A DNA stretch of 64,000 bases. It comes from Shinisaurus crocodilurus. Lineage: Eukaryota > Chordata > Lepidosauria > Squamata > Shinisauridae. The position numbers were made by a program, and so were the translations under genes. The stretch covers positions 1-64,000 of the forward strand of contig JAHFWL010001222.1 in NCBI GenBank assembly GCA_021292165.1, given 5' to 3'. Shown in pieces: positions 1-10,437 of the stretch; the stretch's first letter is position 1; every line of letters starts with the position of its first letter. The notes beneath the pieces were generated by a model that was not told the origin of the DNA, did not search any database, and saw nothing but the letters and a program-made list of their open reading frames with translations.

Positions 1-299
1 CTCCCTCTCTGAGCTTGGACAATTGATGTTTTTCACTTTTCACTTCCCAACCTGTATAATGTTGAATGGTGCTTGTTTCTACAGTGTAGCCTACCTACCT
101 GCTGCTTCCTGTGTGTCATGGCAGCCATGAAAATCCTCACTGCATCCATAGAATTTTCCTAGGAAGTGCAACATTTCTCAGGAAATGTCCATGTATGGAA
201 AAAGAAAATTTGGATGAAATAGCAGCACTATTGCCCAAAATGGTGATAATGGGGTTCTGTGGGGAATGGTTTGCCCACATAATCTCAAATTCCCAAGTA
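1..299. other. Unassigned non-coding DNA
   Basis: No repeat, exon or RNA gene was recognised. The only open frame of note (67 codons from 111) has no recognisable domain and a composition typical of random AT-rich sequence. Confidence 0.5.
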
Positions 300-475
300 G
301 ATTATGGATCATAGAGTTGGAAGGAGCCTACAAGGCTATCGAGTCCAACTCCAACCCCCTGCTCAATGCAGGAAACTAGAGGAGAGGTCTCCCATCCAAG
401 TAATAACCAGGTCTGACCCTGCTTAGCTTTCCACACTCAGACAAGCTGAGCCAGCATAAGGTGTCCTATGGAAAT
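300..475 (-). repeat. 5S rRNA-derived SINE with CR1-type tail, copy 1
   Basis: Read on the minus strand, the right half (about 390-472) resembles the internal promoter region of 5S rRNA. The plus strand shows GTCTCCCATCCAAGTAATAA followed by CCTGCTTAGCTTTCC, which match the complement of the 5S core. The left half (about 305-388) is the 3' end of a CR1 LINE, seen as AGAGTTGGAAGG and CCCCTGCTCAATGCAGGAA. Two further copies in this window share the same head-tail junction, so this is a true composite family (SINE3 class, similar to the 5S SINEs known from lizards) and not two chance neighbours. Such elements are transcribed by RNA polymerase III and mobilised by a CR1 LINE. The copy carries an extra short duplication (CCAACT) in its tail and is probably inactive. 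Confidence 0.85.
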
Positions 476-662
476 TTCAAGTGGGCTTCTATGTATCAAT
501 GTGTTTTATGTGAATTGATTTAATAGTATATCTAGGATCTTTCAAGAACAGCTTTTTAGGAGCAGGGTGATGGCTACAATGGAATAGATTTTCTGCGCTC
601 AGTGTGATACTTTCTAAACAAATATCTGAAAATTTAAAAAAAAATGGAAATCTTAAAATATT
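476..662. other. Unassigned AT-rich DNA
   Basis: AT-rich sequence with an A-run near 635-644. Nothing recognisable. Confidence 0.4.
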
Positions 663-928
663 GTTAATCCCACCAAAGGTTTTCCTCTAGCCATTCAAAT
701 GTGTAATGGAAAAACAAACTCCTTTCCTAATCAATATATCTCTGCTAGATTAAAAGCTGTTTTTATTGTCCTTACCCTTGGTACTTGGGTGCTTACCCTT
801 ACCAAATACCAAGGGTAAGAACAATAAAAACAGCTTTTATCCTAGGATGGATGTGTTAATTGGGAAGGAGTGTATTTTTCGTTACGCATTTGAATGATTG
901 GAGGAAAAACTGCTTTGGTGGGATTAAC
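663..928. mobile_element. Long inverted-repeat (foldback/MITE-like) element
   Basis: Two arms of about 120 bp face each other around a short centre near 784-806. The left arm begins GTTAATCCCACCAAAG and the right arm ends CTTTGGTGGGATTAAC. The inner parts are nearly perfect: TAAAAGCTGTTTTTATTGT is answered by ACAATAAAAACAGCTTTTA. Arm divergence rises toward the middle of the outer half (for example around 690-740 against 850-900). The structure would form a long hairpin. It fits a non-autonomous DNA transposon or foldback element. No target-site duplication was confirmed, and the superfamily is not assigned. Confidence 0.8.
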
Positions 929-2404
929 GATCTACAAGTCTTTGTAAGAGAATACCTACTATATCTTCGCTGAGTTACCAATTTACTCTTAAAATATTGG
1001 GCAGCGCGATCCAATGTGGCTGCCCATAACTCTCCGAACTCAGAGGATTACGCACATCCTATGGAGGGCTGAAGGAGCTTCTTTCGCCCTCCAAAACTCT
1101 TAGACGGCCCATTTCGGCCATCTAAAATTCCCCCCCCAGCTCGCAAGGAGAGGAGGCTGAGGTACCGCCAGGATTCTTCATAGCATGGCAGTGCCTTGCT
1201 CCTCCCTCAAAACGCCATTTCCAAGTTGTGGCCTGCGTGGTTCTTTTCACACTGACTGTGAGGGTGGAGGGAGAGCTCTCTGAAGTCAGACTCCCAGCTC
1301 AACCTCAGAGTGTTTTTCCAAGGTCGGAGCTGGGACTCCGACTTTTCCTATGGCCGTCTAGACAGCGTCTTGTGGCCATAGGAATGCACCCTAAATGGGT
1401 TATCTTTATTACTTTTAATTAGTATTTGAAAATTATATGATTACTGCTATAATTTTTCTATAGTTTTGTCTGTATATAGATGGCTTATAGTGCAGTGCAA
1501 TGCATGTCCACTCAGAGGTAAATCCGATTAAGCTCAGTGTGACTTACTCCAAGGTGTACAGGATTGTGGCCTTTGCTTCAGTGGCTACAGAGGCCTTGCT
1601 TAAAGTGGAAATATGAATTCGCCAGACTGTAGACGATGGAAATTATTATTGCAAGGGAACTAAAAGGGGAAGAGTTACATTTTTTCTACCTTTCATGTTG
1701 TGACTCATATTCTGCAGGTCATTTATGTTGCATGAAGCCAATTCTGAATGGGGGTCCTTCAGGAATATGGAAATTGACAAATTCTTGTCCTCTTGCTTGT
1801 TTTGTTTTGTGGAGCCTTTTCATTTTGCTGTTGTTACTGGCAAGTTAAAACACTTCTGCAACATGCAGGTCATAAATTAATTCTAACCATGTAGGGAGGG
1901 GGGAAATAATAATTCCAGTGCTTGGGGCACACACATTGCCATTCCACTCCTTTGGGCAGATCCAGTGTTTCCATGCTAGAGTGTAAAAATATTTCCAGGC
2001 ACTAGAAATAGTTGCTACCTTATGATACTACCTTTCAGAAGCCAAGTGACTTAACAGAAACAGTTATTTGACTGACTGCAGACCAAATAAATTTGTGTAT
2101 AGTAAAAACTTGCCTTTGCTTAGTCATTTACTTGCTTTCAAGAGTCACATTACTTCTCAGTGACTCCTTGCAGTCATTGGGAAATTTAAGGGGAGAAAAG
2201 ACCACTTAAATTCCTGTAGTATAACAATATCATCCATCCGTAAATTCATGCCAGTTCGGAAGCAATGCATCAGTTCAAATCAGCATGTATTTGTCAATTC
2301 CCAGGATATTTCAGATTTTTGAGAGCAGTTCAAATAGAATGGCGATGATGCTGAAGCATGCAGCAGGCATAATGAAAACTGAGCATGAGTGTTAGTGGCA
2401 CTGG
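929..2404. other. Unassigned DNA with a GC-richer patch and a short palindromic repeat
   Basis: The part near 1010-1390 is richer in GC and contains a small perfect hairpin (GTCGGAG and CTCCGAC around 1323-1342). Positions 1490-1570 resemble a palindromic repeat seen several times in this window: a sequence of the type GCAATGCATGTCCACTCAGA, then a diverged inverted half ending AGGATTGTGGC. No exon with splice sites or domain could be supported. Confidence 0.4.
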
Positions 2405-2545
2405 TTAGAGAGCTCAGTGGTAAATTGCCTGCTTTGCCTCTTGGATTAAGAATATCTCCAGTTAAGGGATTTCAGGTAGCTGGATTTGAAAAAAAACACC
2501 TTTGCCTGAAAGTATCTGGAGAGCCAACCAGGGTGATGGTATAGG
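2405..2545 (+). repeat. tRNA-Ala-derived SINE, diverged copy
   Basis: The head contains an A-box-like stretch (GAGCTCAGTGGTAAATTGCC) followed by GCTTTGCCTC, as in the tRNA-Ala-derived SINE found more completely at 33454-33655 and 11311-11526. The body contains GCCTGAAAGTATCTGGAGAG, corresponding to the SINE body. The 3' part that ends in the AAGGCAGCTTCCT motif is absent, so the copy is truncated and old. Confidence 0.6.
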
Positions 2546-3041
2546 ATTTGGTGAACCTTTGTATATGCCATATAATACATGGCAATTCCCATTACCATAA
2601 CCCCTATTTTATTGTTCTCCAGGTATTATGTTTGTCACTTCGCTCTAATCCAGTATTCCCCAACCTTTTTCAAGTCACAACCCCCCTTTTTAATAGCAAA
2701 GTAACTGAGGACACCCCCACCACCACATTTGCATAAATTTGCATTTTTAATATGGTAAAGAAAACACATTAAAATAGATTTTTCAGAATATAATTTAATC
2801 TAACCTAATATTTAATGTGATGGTTGTTCTTGCATCTGGGCAACCAGCTTCAAAATTCATGACTGAGTATTTGCTAAATCCAACCTCATGTCATCCTCAA
2901 CATTCAGTCTGTTTCTTGCCTTTGATTTGATATGAAGAAGCACACAGAGGAGGCAACTCAGGCAGCAAGTCAGGGTGCCAAGCATGGTGGGATGGGCCAG
3001 AGGAGGAGGAAGGGAGGGGACTCCTCCAGGTGGTTAAAAAG

Positions 3042-4326
3042 AAACAGGGATTGTGAGGAGCTCCAAAAGGGTCTCTACAAACTGGGAGAATGGGCCTAAA
3101 AATGGCAAATGCGGTTCAATGTAAGCAAGTTTAAAGTGATGCACGTCGGGGCAAAATCTGCCCACCAAGTATGATCTGAAGGGATCTGAGCTAGTGGTGA
3201 GCCGGTGACTGACCAATAGGGATGGCCGAGAATTTCAAGGGGGGGAGGAACAGAGCGAAATCGCCCCGCTCTCCCCCCCCCCCCGAGCTCAGCGAGACTT
3301 ACCTGGCCCTGGCTTGTCCCAAGTTCCCGCAGGGAAAGGAGCTTCTAGATCCCCGGCGCATCATTTCCGGGTCCCTGGCACTGCGTTTTTCCCGTAAATA
3401 CCAAGGTAAACTTCCTTAAAACGGGCACGAATAGCAAATCACGGCAATTTTAAGGTAGTTTACCTTGGTATTTATGGAAAAAATGCAGCGCCAGGAACCC
3501 GGAAATGACGCCGTGGACCTGGAACTCTGCCGAGCGCCGCAGCTGCCAGGCACCGCGCGCTGCGGGACAAGCAGGGGGGTAAGTGGCCATCCCTGCTGAC
3601 CAAGAAAGAGATCTTAGGGTTCTGGTGGACAGCACAATGAAAATGTCGACCCAGTGTGCGGCTGCTGTGAAAAGGGCAAACTCCATGTTAGACATAATTA
3701 GGACAGGAATTGAAAATAAAACTGCCAAATCATACTGCCCTTAACAAATCTATGGTGTGACCACACTTGGAATACCGTGCACGGTTCTGGTCACTGCGCC
3801 TAAAAAGGACATTGTAGAGTTGGAAAATGTGAAGAAAAGGGAAACAAAAATGACCAAGGGGCTGGAGCGACTCCCCTATGAGGAAAGGTTACAGCAGCTG
3901 GGATTGTTTGGCTTAGAAAAGAGGTAAGGGGAGACATGATAGAGGTGTACAAAATTATGCATGGCGTGGAAAAAGTGGACAAGGAAACACTTTTCTCCCT
4001 CTCTCATAATACTAGAACCCAAAGGGGTCATCCCATGAAGCTGATTGGTGGGAGATTCAGGACGGATAAAAGGAAGTCCTTCACACAGTGCATAGTTAAA
4101 CTATGGAATTCACTTCCACAAGATGTAGCGATGGGATGGCCACCAATTTGGATGGCTTTAAAAGGGGATTAGACAAATACATGGAGGAGAAGGCTATCGA
4201 TGGCTAGTAGTCCTGATTGACTCTATGCCACCCCCAGTATCAGAGGCAGGATGCCTGTGTACTCCAGTTGCTGTGGAGCATGGGCGGAGGGTGCTGCTGT
4301 GCTCCTGTCCTGCCTGTGGGATCCCG
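3042..4326 (+). repeat. CR1-like LINE 3' region, split by a hAT MITE
   Basis: The left piece (3042-3208) and right piece (3604-4326) are continuous with each other once the MITE is excluded. The segment 3936-4172 encodes a C-terminal domain typical of CR1/L3-type LINE polyproteins: MIEVYKIMHG, LFSLSHNTRT, FRTDKRKSFT and VKLWNSLPQ motifs. Upstream codons are broken by frameshifts and stops, for example near 3925. The 3' untranslated part (4173-4326) follows. The reverse-transcriptase catalytic region is missing, so this is a 5'-truncated dead copy. The minus-strand copies at 25545-26220 and 46690-47007 look like the same family. Confidence 0.8.
3217..3595. mobile_element. hAT MITE nested in the LINE, 379 bp
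   Basis: Termini are TAGGGATGGCC and GGCCATCCCTG. The 8 bp CTGACCAA lies at 3209-3216 and again at 3596-3603, a perfect target-site duplication. The interior carries a second inverted repeat: ACCAAGGTAAACT near 3400 is answered by AGTTTACCTTGGT near 3460, and the surrounding GCACTGCGTTTTTCCCGTAA is also echoed. The element interrupts the LINE reading, so it is the youngest layer of this nest. Confidence 0.9.
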
Positions 4327-4329
4327 GTG

Positions 4330-5074
4330 AGCCTGGCCCCTGCAGGGATGCCTGCTCCAGCCAAGCCTTCGGACTGCTCCAGCACCAGGGGCCCGCTGCT
4401 GGTGCTCTGGCTGGGGCACTGAGGCGGGGGCTCCCACTGCTGCCTGCCTGGGCTTGCACACAGTGCACTCACCCGCTGCGCCTTCTCCCAGAGCTGGTTG
4501 AGGTGGACCAGGAAGAACTGTGTGGGAGGGGCTGCCCACTCGCCCCCCCACTGCCACCCTATCCTCATTGGCCACCCGCAAGTACTTCCCCGCCAAGGCG
4601 AGTGGCAGCAGCAGCATCTTGCCCGGCCGAAGAGAGGAGGTGAGCCCAGCCGTGGGGAGAAGCAGGGACTACGCCTCCCAGCGTCCTCTGCACACCTGGG
4701 GCATCCAGGGAACGGTAGTCTGGAAGGCAGCGTTGGCTCTGGGAAGGCACCGCCGTGGGGCCGTAGCCTCCCTCACGTCCCTATTGGTCATTTCCTTACC
4801 TGCATCAACATCCTGCCAGATGCGGGGGGCTGGCCGAGGCCAGAGGGAGCTCTTCACTCGCCAGCCGCAGAGATAGGAAAATGCAGAGTGCCGTGGTGCA
4901 TTGGCCACTCCCCCCGGTACGGGGCCGAAGCCCCGCAAGCGCCTTGCATGCCCTGCCCTGTGCTTCCCGAGGGAGACCCCACCCTGCCCTGCCCAGACCA
5001 AGGGACTTCGCGACCCCCCAGGAAACACTTCGCAACCCCCTTGGGGTTCCTGACCCACAGGTTGGAGAACACTG
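4330..5074. other. GC-rich right arm of the 2.4 kb hAT element
   Basis: High-GC sequence in which both strands carry several overlapping frames of 60-200 codons. None shows a recognisable domain, and the amino-acid composition is Gly/Pro/Ala/Arg-rich as expected from base composition. I see no transposase motif here. It is best treated as non-coding transposon interior. Confidence 0.55.
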
Positions 5075-5082
5075 CTCTAATC

Positions 5083-6032
5083 AGATGGTTATAAAAAGTG
5101 TAAAAAGCCATTCTTGCAAAATCCTTAAGAGCTGGAAATTGTTGTTGTTATTCCCTACTCCTCAAATACGATATCAGTGGTTTACAATAAAATATTAAAA
5201 ACATCATCAAATAACTAATAAGCTAAAACCAGCAAATTTAATCCAAACAAAACAAGTCAGCAAAAGTTAAACATTTTTATCATAGAAAAATAATTTTGCG
5301 TGAAACAAAAATGCCAGAATGTATCATATATTCCGGATAATCTTACTTGTATGTATTTTATTATTGCTATATTTATTACTCCTTATTATATAAATTTACT
5401 CTTATTGCATTCCTGCTCTAATGCGCTGTATATAACCAACAAAAGGTTTAACTGCTCTTCTGTTGGTCGATTTTGGAAACAGTTCTTCCGATTGGTCAAC
5501 ATGTCCTTCATCTCTTCTTTCTTTTCAGCTGGATCCCAAATGTACTTCATGCTGACATGACCCCTATTTCACATGAATAGAGGGTTTGCATCCTTGAAAT
5601 ACTTTGACATTTGTGTTGCCTGTCTCTACTGTGTCCTCCTTATTTCCTACGAATCTCACATTTTAAATTGTCTTATTTTAATCTGAAACTACCAGCCAAC
5701 TAGATCTAGTTTTGGATTTGTCCCAAATATTTATTATACTTTTAATTTTATCAGCATTGTGGCAAAGGGAAAGTCCTAGTACCAGTAGTGTCAGTAGCCA
5801 GTTCAGGTGCAATAGTATAGGTTAAATGTATTCTCTGAGCACATATGGAAAAGTGCTGGGGAGGGGAAAATTAAGATAATCCTGTATTATAAGGTAGAGA
5901 AAAACAGTCATAATAGTCCTTGCTGGCCTTAAAGCCTATGAACTCCTAGTACTGCAGAGAAAAGCATTAATAGGCTCTCTCTTTTACCTGTCAATGACCA
6001 CATGCCATTTTTTACATCTAAATTTTTGAGCA

Positions 6033-6035
<3 letters not shown>
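5083..6035. other. Unassigned AT-rich DNA
   Basis: The stretch near 5150-5285 (GGTTTACAATAAAATATTAA) resembles the tail region of a LINE/SINE on the minus strand but is too worn to name. The rest has nothing recognisable. Confidence 0.4.

Positions 6036-6062
<27 letters not shown>
6036..6062. repeat. (AT)n microsatellite
   Basis: About 13 uninterrupted AT dinucleotides directly adjoin the A/T-rich tail of the following minus-strand SINE, suggesting expansion from the SINE tail. Confidence 0.95.
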
Positions 6063-6071
<9 letters not shown>

Positions 6072-6291
6072 TATTTATACCCTGCCTTTTTTCCTGCAAG
6101 GAACCCAAGGCGGCTTACATAATCCTCCTCCTCCTCTCCATTTTATCTTCACAACAACCCTATGAGGTAGGTTAGGCTGAGAGTCAGTGACTGGCCCAAA
6201 GTCACCCAGTGAGTTTCATGGCCAAGCGGGGACTAGAACCCGGATCTCCCGAGTCCCAGTCCAACACTCTAACCACTACGCCCCACTGGCT
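6063..6291 (-). repeat. MIR/CORE-like SINE with L2-type tail, near full length
   Basis: Read on the minus strand, the element starts at about 6291 with a tRNA-like head: an A-box-like GTAGTGGTTAGAGTG and a B-box-like GGTTCTAGTCCCC. It continues through a CORE-like segment (ACTGGGTGACTTTGGGCCAG) and an L2-type 3' region (AGGGTTGTTGTGAAGATAAA), and ends in an A/T tail near 6063. The architecture is that of MIR-type SINEs mobilised by an L2 LINE. High similarity to the copy at 25661-25887 suggests relatively recent activity of this family. Confidence 0.85.
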
Positions 6292-6967
6292 TAATGTTAT
6301 ATTCCTGATTACATCTCCAAGTTTCAGTTGAATTCTGTATTAAAAGCAGTTCCCAGGTGAGTCTGGTGACTCTCATAGTCAAATGCGACATGGTCTCAGT
6401 GCAACGACCTCTTGGCCATTTAAAACTGGGACAAGATTCACTTCAAAGCTTTGTAAAACTCAGTAAATCTTTTGACAACTGCTTTAAATTATACATTTGC
6501 ACTAAATCTAGATTTTCCACATATGGTACTTTGTTGGGTTTTGGGTTTTTGTTTTTTTACAGTTTTTAAAGAACATGCAGTGAATCCTGACTTGTGTTTC
6601 AGCCAACCAACCCTTTATGCTTTCTGTTTGATCAAGTCCCTGAATTAAATTAGATTATGAACTAGATTTTTTTAAAAAAAATTCTTGTCACAAGGCTGTC
6701 TTTGTGATTTGTGCAAACCAGCAGAGAATCTCAGCCTGTCAGTTGGACTAACAGAGCTGGGCAGGGTGTGGGGAGAGCTGGATTCAGCTCCCAGGTTGCC
6801 TGTTGCATATTCCTACATGACCCTCTTCCTGAGGTTTTAGATGTGCCTTGATTCAGCCAGGAGGCAAAATGTCCACTCTCAGCCAGTTGCAATACCGGCA
6901 GCTGTGTGGCAGCTGTAGGTGACTCAGTCCCAGCATGATCCCATTGGCATTCAGTGGCTGCTGGACA
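6292..6967. other. Unassigned DNA
   Basis: No element recognised; ordinary mixed sequence with short T- and A-runs (6530-6570, 6668-6680). Confidence 0.4.
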
Positions 6968-7082
6968 TAGAAATCATAGAAAAGTAGAGTTGGAAGGGGC
7001 CTACAAGGCCATCGAGTCCAACCCCCTGCTCAATGCAGGAATCTAGGTCAAAGCATCTCTGACAGATGTCTGTCCAGCTGCA
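6968..7082 (-). repeat. CR1 LINE 3'-end fragment
   Basis: Contains the CR1 3' signature on the minus strand: AGAGTTGGAAGGGGCCTAC, GAGTCCAACCCCCTGC and TCAATGCAGGAATCTAGG on the plus strand. Unlike the 5S-CR1 SINE copies, it continues past the tail (to GACAGATGTCTGTCCAGCTG) instead of switching to a 5S head. It therefore derives from a CR1 LINE itself. Confidence 0.75.
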
Positions 7083-7523
7083 CAGGTTTCTTCCCCTTCC
7101 TGTGTCTCAGGGCTGGAAAGGGAGCAACCTGTGTGGCCACCCAAGAAGAGAGTGTTACACTTGCTGAGGCTAAAGCAGGTTTTCTTTTAATTGTCTGAAG
7201 AAGATTTGCTAAGCAATGGCAAAGTTTGAGAACTCCTGCCTACCATGAAATTCTCTTCTGTTGAAGCATCTTCCATGGTACAAACAACAACACAAAGCTC
7301 TTTTCAGTGTCTGGCACACATTTAGGCCGAGGTACCACAACCATTCAAATAGGACAATACTTGGAAGCCCAGGGAAACACTACTGGCGGTGTGTTGTTTG
7401 CTTGCGTGCTTGAGCTATTTTGGGTTATGTATGTGTGTGCTATCTCAGCTTCCATGTCTGGGGGTGGCTGGTTCAGTCCCTCATCCCCTGAAGAGGCTTC
7501 TGGTTTAGTAGCACCTTTTGAAC
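7083..7523. other. Unassigned DNA
   Basis: Ordinary sequence left of the hAT insertion. Open frames on both strands (7307-7576 plus, 7345-7530 minus) overlap and have no recognisable domain; the plus one runs into the transposon. Confidence 0.4.
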
Positions 7524-7531
7524 CCACCAAG

Positions 7532-9234
7532 CAGTGGCGTAGCGTGGGTTGTCAGCACCCGGGGCAAGGCAAGTAATTTGCGCCCCCTAACCCGTGGATT
7601 TTAGCACTCGAGTCTCTTTTGCTCGATTTTAGCAATCGAGAGGATTTGTAATTCATAATACAGGCCATTCACCTGGACAAAATGAATGAACAAATCATAT
7701 TCTTTAGGAGAAGCAAAATGTATAATTAATATTGTACATTGGCATTACTGATCTGGGTTGGGTCTTACAACTGTTTGTCAAACTCTGAGAGTCTCTCCTA
7801 TTTTTAATATATATTTACAAAGTCTGGTACCACCAAGCAAGATCTGATTCCTCCAGTACTATCACCATATGAAAGGTACGGTAGCTTAGAAAGATGTTTC
7901 AAATGCTTATCATTAGGAAAACATCCTTGTGATCTATGTTAACCGACTCAATTGTTTCCTTTGAGAATATTAAATTAAAGCTATGGGAGGCTTTACATAA
8001 AAGAGAACTGAATATTAAGATTGACATACATTCAAGTGTAACATCAGAATTCTGAATCAGTTCAGAAACAAATGACACTGCATTTCAGCCCCAGAAGGCT
8101 CCCAGAGAGCAGCTTACAAAGATTAATAATGAGACAGTGCCTGCCCTCAGACATATATAGGATTGCACTTAACTCTATATGTATGCAGCACATATGTCTA
8201 TAATCTAATCATAACCAAGAAAATAAAGGCTGTTCTAGCAGAATGAAAACATTATAAAAGCAATAGAAATACAATAACTAAATATCATAGCTAAAGTTAG
8301 CTTCCCCAAATTGTGAACTACTGCAATAACTCAGCTGACTAATCTTACACATTAAAATCTGTTTGTGCTAAAAAAAAAAAAAAACGTAGATGTAGTCCCA
8401 AGTATACTTACTTGGAAGCATATTCAAGTGAAATAAATGGGATTCTACTATCACAAAAAATATTTTTAGAATTTACATGAGCATGTGTATCAATGGATTC
8501 ATGCCCAGGTTCAAACTGCACTTCTTTGGAAGTAAGACTGATTGATTTCAGTAGAATTCACTTCAGTAAAGTGCTTCAGATCGCATAGTTGTTAAATTAA
8601 TGCACCAGGAACTACTACACTGAATTATAACTCCCAGACAGCAAAGCCAAGGTGACAAGGGCTCTTCAGCGGCAGCCTCTCCTTGGACCCTCTGCTTTCC
8701 TTCCCCCCCTTCCAATTATTCATCCTCTTCCCGCCCCCGCCCCCCAGCCTTTCCCGGCAAAAGCAAATTCCGCCACAGACGAGGAAGCGACTCTAAAAAG
8801 CAGCCAGCCAGCCACAGAAGGCGAGGCGAGAGACGCAGGCTTCTTCACAGGCATTATTTGCTAGAAAGTGTTTAAGTTTATTGCTCAAATGATGTTTCTA
8901 ATTAGCGCTGCGGGCCATAAATCCGAAGCGGCTTTTGTTTCAAACTGATTTATTATTTACTCGAGCTTCGACCTCCGTCGGGGGTGGGGGCGGTGGAGGG
9001 GGAAAGAGGGAGTGTGTGTGGGGGGATAGAAATTGGTAATGAATTGTTGGAGGGGGGAATCAAAACGAGCGGAGGAGAGCCCACGCCTGGCACACACCTC
9101 CTCCACAGTGGGCGGCGGCAGAGAGAGTGAGTGAGCCAGGCAGGGGCAGAGAGCTGCGAGTGCGAGCGCGCCCCCCCCCAGATGTTGCGCCCGGTGCGGC
9201 CGGCCCCCCCTGCACCCCCCACGCTACGCCTCTG
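7532..9234. mobile_element. Non-autonomous hAT element, 1.7 kb, with captured-looking GC-rich DNA
   Basis: The left end is CAGTGGCGTAGCGTGGG and the right end CCCACGCTACGCCTCTG, a near-perfect inverted repeat of about 17 bp. CCACCAAG occurs at 7524-7531 and 9235-9242, a perfect 8 bp hAT target duplication. No transposase is readable. The left half is AT-rich and ordinary. The right half (about 8640-9230) is CpG-rich and contains a stretch (8850-8975) that does not look like transposon sequence. The element may have captured host promoter-like DNA, or may itself have a CpG-rich subterminal region. Confidence 0.9.
8640..9230. other. CpG-rich, promoter-like segment inside the hAT element
   Basis: Contrasts sharply with the AT-rich left half of the same element. 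It contains C-runs, GGCGGCGGCAG, GCGAGTGCGAGCGCGC and G-rich strings. A moderate-GC stretch at 8850-8975 carries a homeodomain core TAATTA (8899-8904) and a CDX/HOX-like CCATAAA (8915-8921). Overlapping minus-strand frames around 8953-9299 have no domain. Function is not shown; the promoter-like label is inference from composition only. Confidence 0.35.
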
Positions 9235-9242
9235 CCACCAAG

Positions 9243-10263
9243 CACCACAACTATAGACAATGTAAAGAATAATTCCCCCCAAGCTTTCATGCTGTGCAAT
9301 TACTTGCTTTGCAAAACTGATAGGGTCACTTTTAGCCTAACGTGTTGTAAGTATTTAGTGACTAAACAGTTTATTTTGGCTGGCCACAATCCCAAGTATG
9401 TTTATTTGGAAGAACATCACATTCTAATAATTTAGAATGTAATGTTCTAAACTGTGGCTAGTCACAGCTTCCCAGTGAACATACAGCTGATAAAACTGAC
9501 ACACATGGTCTTCACACATGATAGTCTATGCTGGTTTTTCCTGTATACCATTGTAAGGAAAACATTTTATGATTGCAGATCACCTTTGCACCTTTTGTTA
9601 CCATTACAAGCTCAAGACTTCTTAACAAACGATTGTCCATAATACCTTTTTAAAAACAGGGAAATAATTTTGAGCTCAATGCACATCTTGGCTCTCGAAA
9701 GAGAAATGGTTTAAATAATGTATATTTTGTAGAGGAGTGGGGGGGTTGCCTAAAGCCTGCTTATTAGTTAATAACCTCCTACCTCCCAGCACTAATCTTG
9801 TAAAGATCCTGATTTAATAAATCCAAGGAATTATTAAATAAACTAAGTATTTTATATTACTTGTCCTCTTTGAATCCAAATTGCAATACAACAGAATTAC
9901 ATTTTATAAATAACACCTTTCGTACTAGCACCACAGGGCATGGTACAAAAGAATCTAAATAGAATGTGAATGCTGTAATCAAATGCAGACCCCAGGAAGG
10001 CAGATTGAAAAGGCAAGTTGCTGGTTAAAGGAACAGACAGGGTAAGTATAGAGGGTCACAGCAGAAAAGTTGGTTTCAAATAGAAGAGCACAATAGAATG
10101 AAAATTGTTTGCTTGCCTATTCCAAAACATGACTGGTGCCTCTTGGGTAAATGACCTGGTTTGATATATACAAGTATTTGAGGAATGGAATCCAGAGACA
10201 TGGTAACTTTTATATTTTATTTTTCTTCTCCCTTTCTCCTAGCTTTAGATTTTACAGGAAGGG
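9243..10263. other. Unassigned AT-rich DNA
   Basis: A short inverted pair surrounds 9416-9450 (AACATCACATTCTAA and TTAGAATGTAATGTT). Otherwise nothing recognisable. Confidence 0.4.
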
Positions 10264-10437
10264 TAGTATTTCCTTTATTTAATTAGTTATTTAACATTTA
10301 TATCCTGTTTTCCTTCCATCATGGTACCCAAAGTAGCATGAATAGGTTCCCAGGTGGTCTCTTATGCAGTCATGGAACAGACCTAAGCCTGCTTAGCTTC
10401 AGCAAGATGACTGCATCATGTGCTTCCAGACCATGGG
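10264..10437 (-). repeat. 5S-derived SINE with an L2/CR1-type (non-5S-CR1) tail, old copy
   Basis: The right half (AGGTGGTCTCTTATGCAG, then CCTGCTTAGCTTCAGCAAG) is a diverged complement of the 5S internal promoter. The left half (TTTAACATTTATATCCTG, then a worn CTTCCATCATGGTACCCAAA) resembles the LINE-type tail used by MIR-like SINEs in this window. It does not resemble the CR1 tail of the copies at 300, 11743 and 37398. This suggests a second, older 5S SINE family with a different partner LINE. Confidence 0.6.

Larger units (their letters stand above)
2651..5074. mobile_element. Composite hAT-type element, 2.4 kb, with perfect 8 bp target duplication
   Basis: The left end reads CAGTATTCCCCAACC and the right end is the inverse, GGTTGGAGAACACTG, giving a terminal inverted repeat of about 15 bp with mismatches. 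The 8 bp CTCTAATC is present immediately outside both ends (2643-2650 and 5075-5082). CA..TG termini plus an 8 bp duplication are the hallmark of hAT transposons. No transposase can be read, so the element is non-autonomous. Much of its length is later cargo: a CR1-like LINE (about 3042-4326) that is itself interrupted by a smaller hAT MITE (3217-3595). The right third (4330-5040) is GC-rich, with many overlapping open frames on both strands that I regard as compositional. Confidence 0.88.

Noticed and set aside
300..475. A genuine 5S rRNA gene
   Set aside because: Only the internal part of 5S is present, diverged and fused to a CR1 tail, and the same junction occurs in two more copies, so it is a SINE.
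4194..5198. Many overlapping open frames up to 198 codons on both strands
   Set aside because: They lie in the GC-rich arm of a hAT element, overlap in five or six frames, and show only composition-driven residues with no domain.
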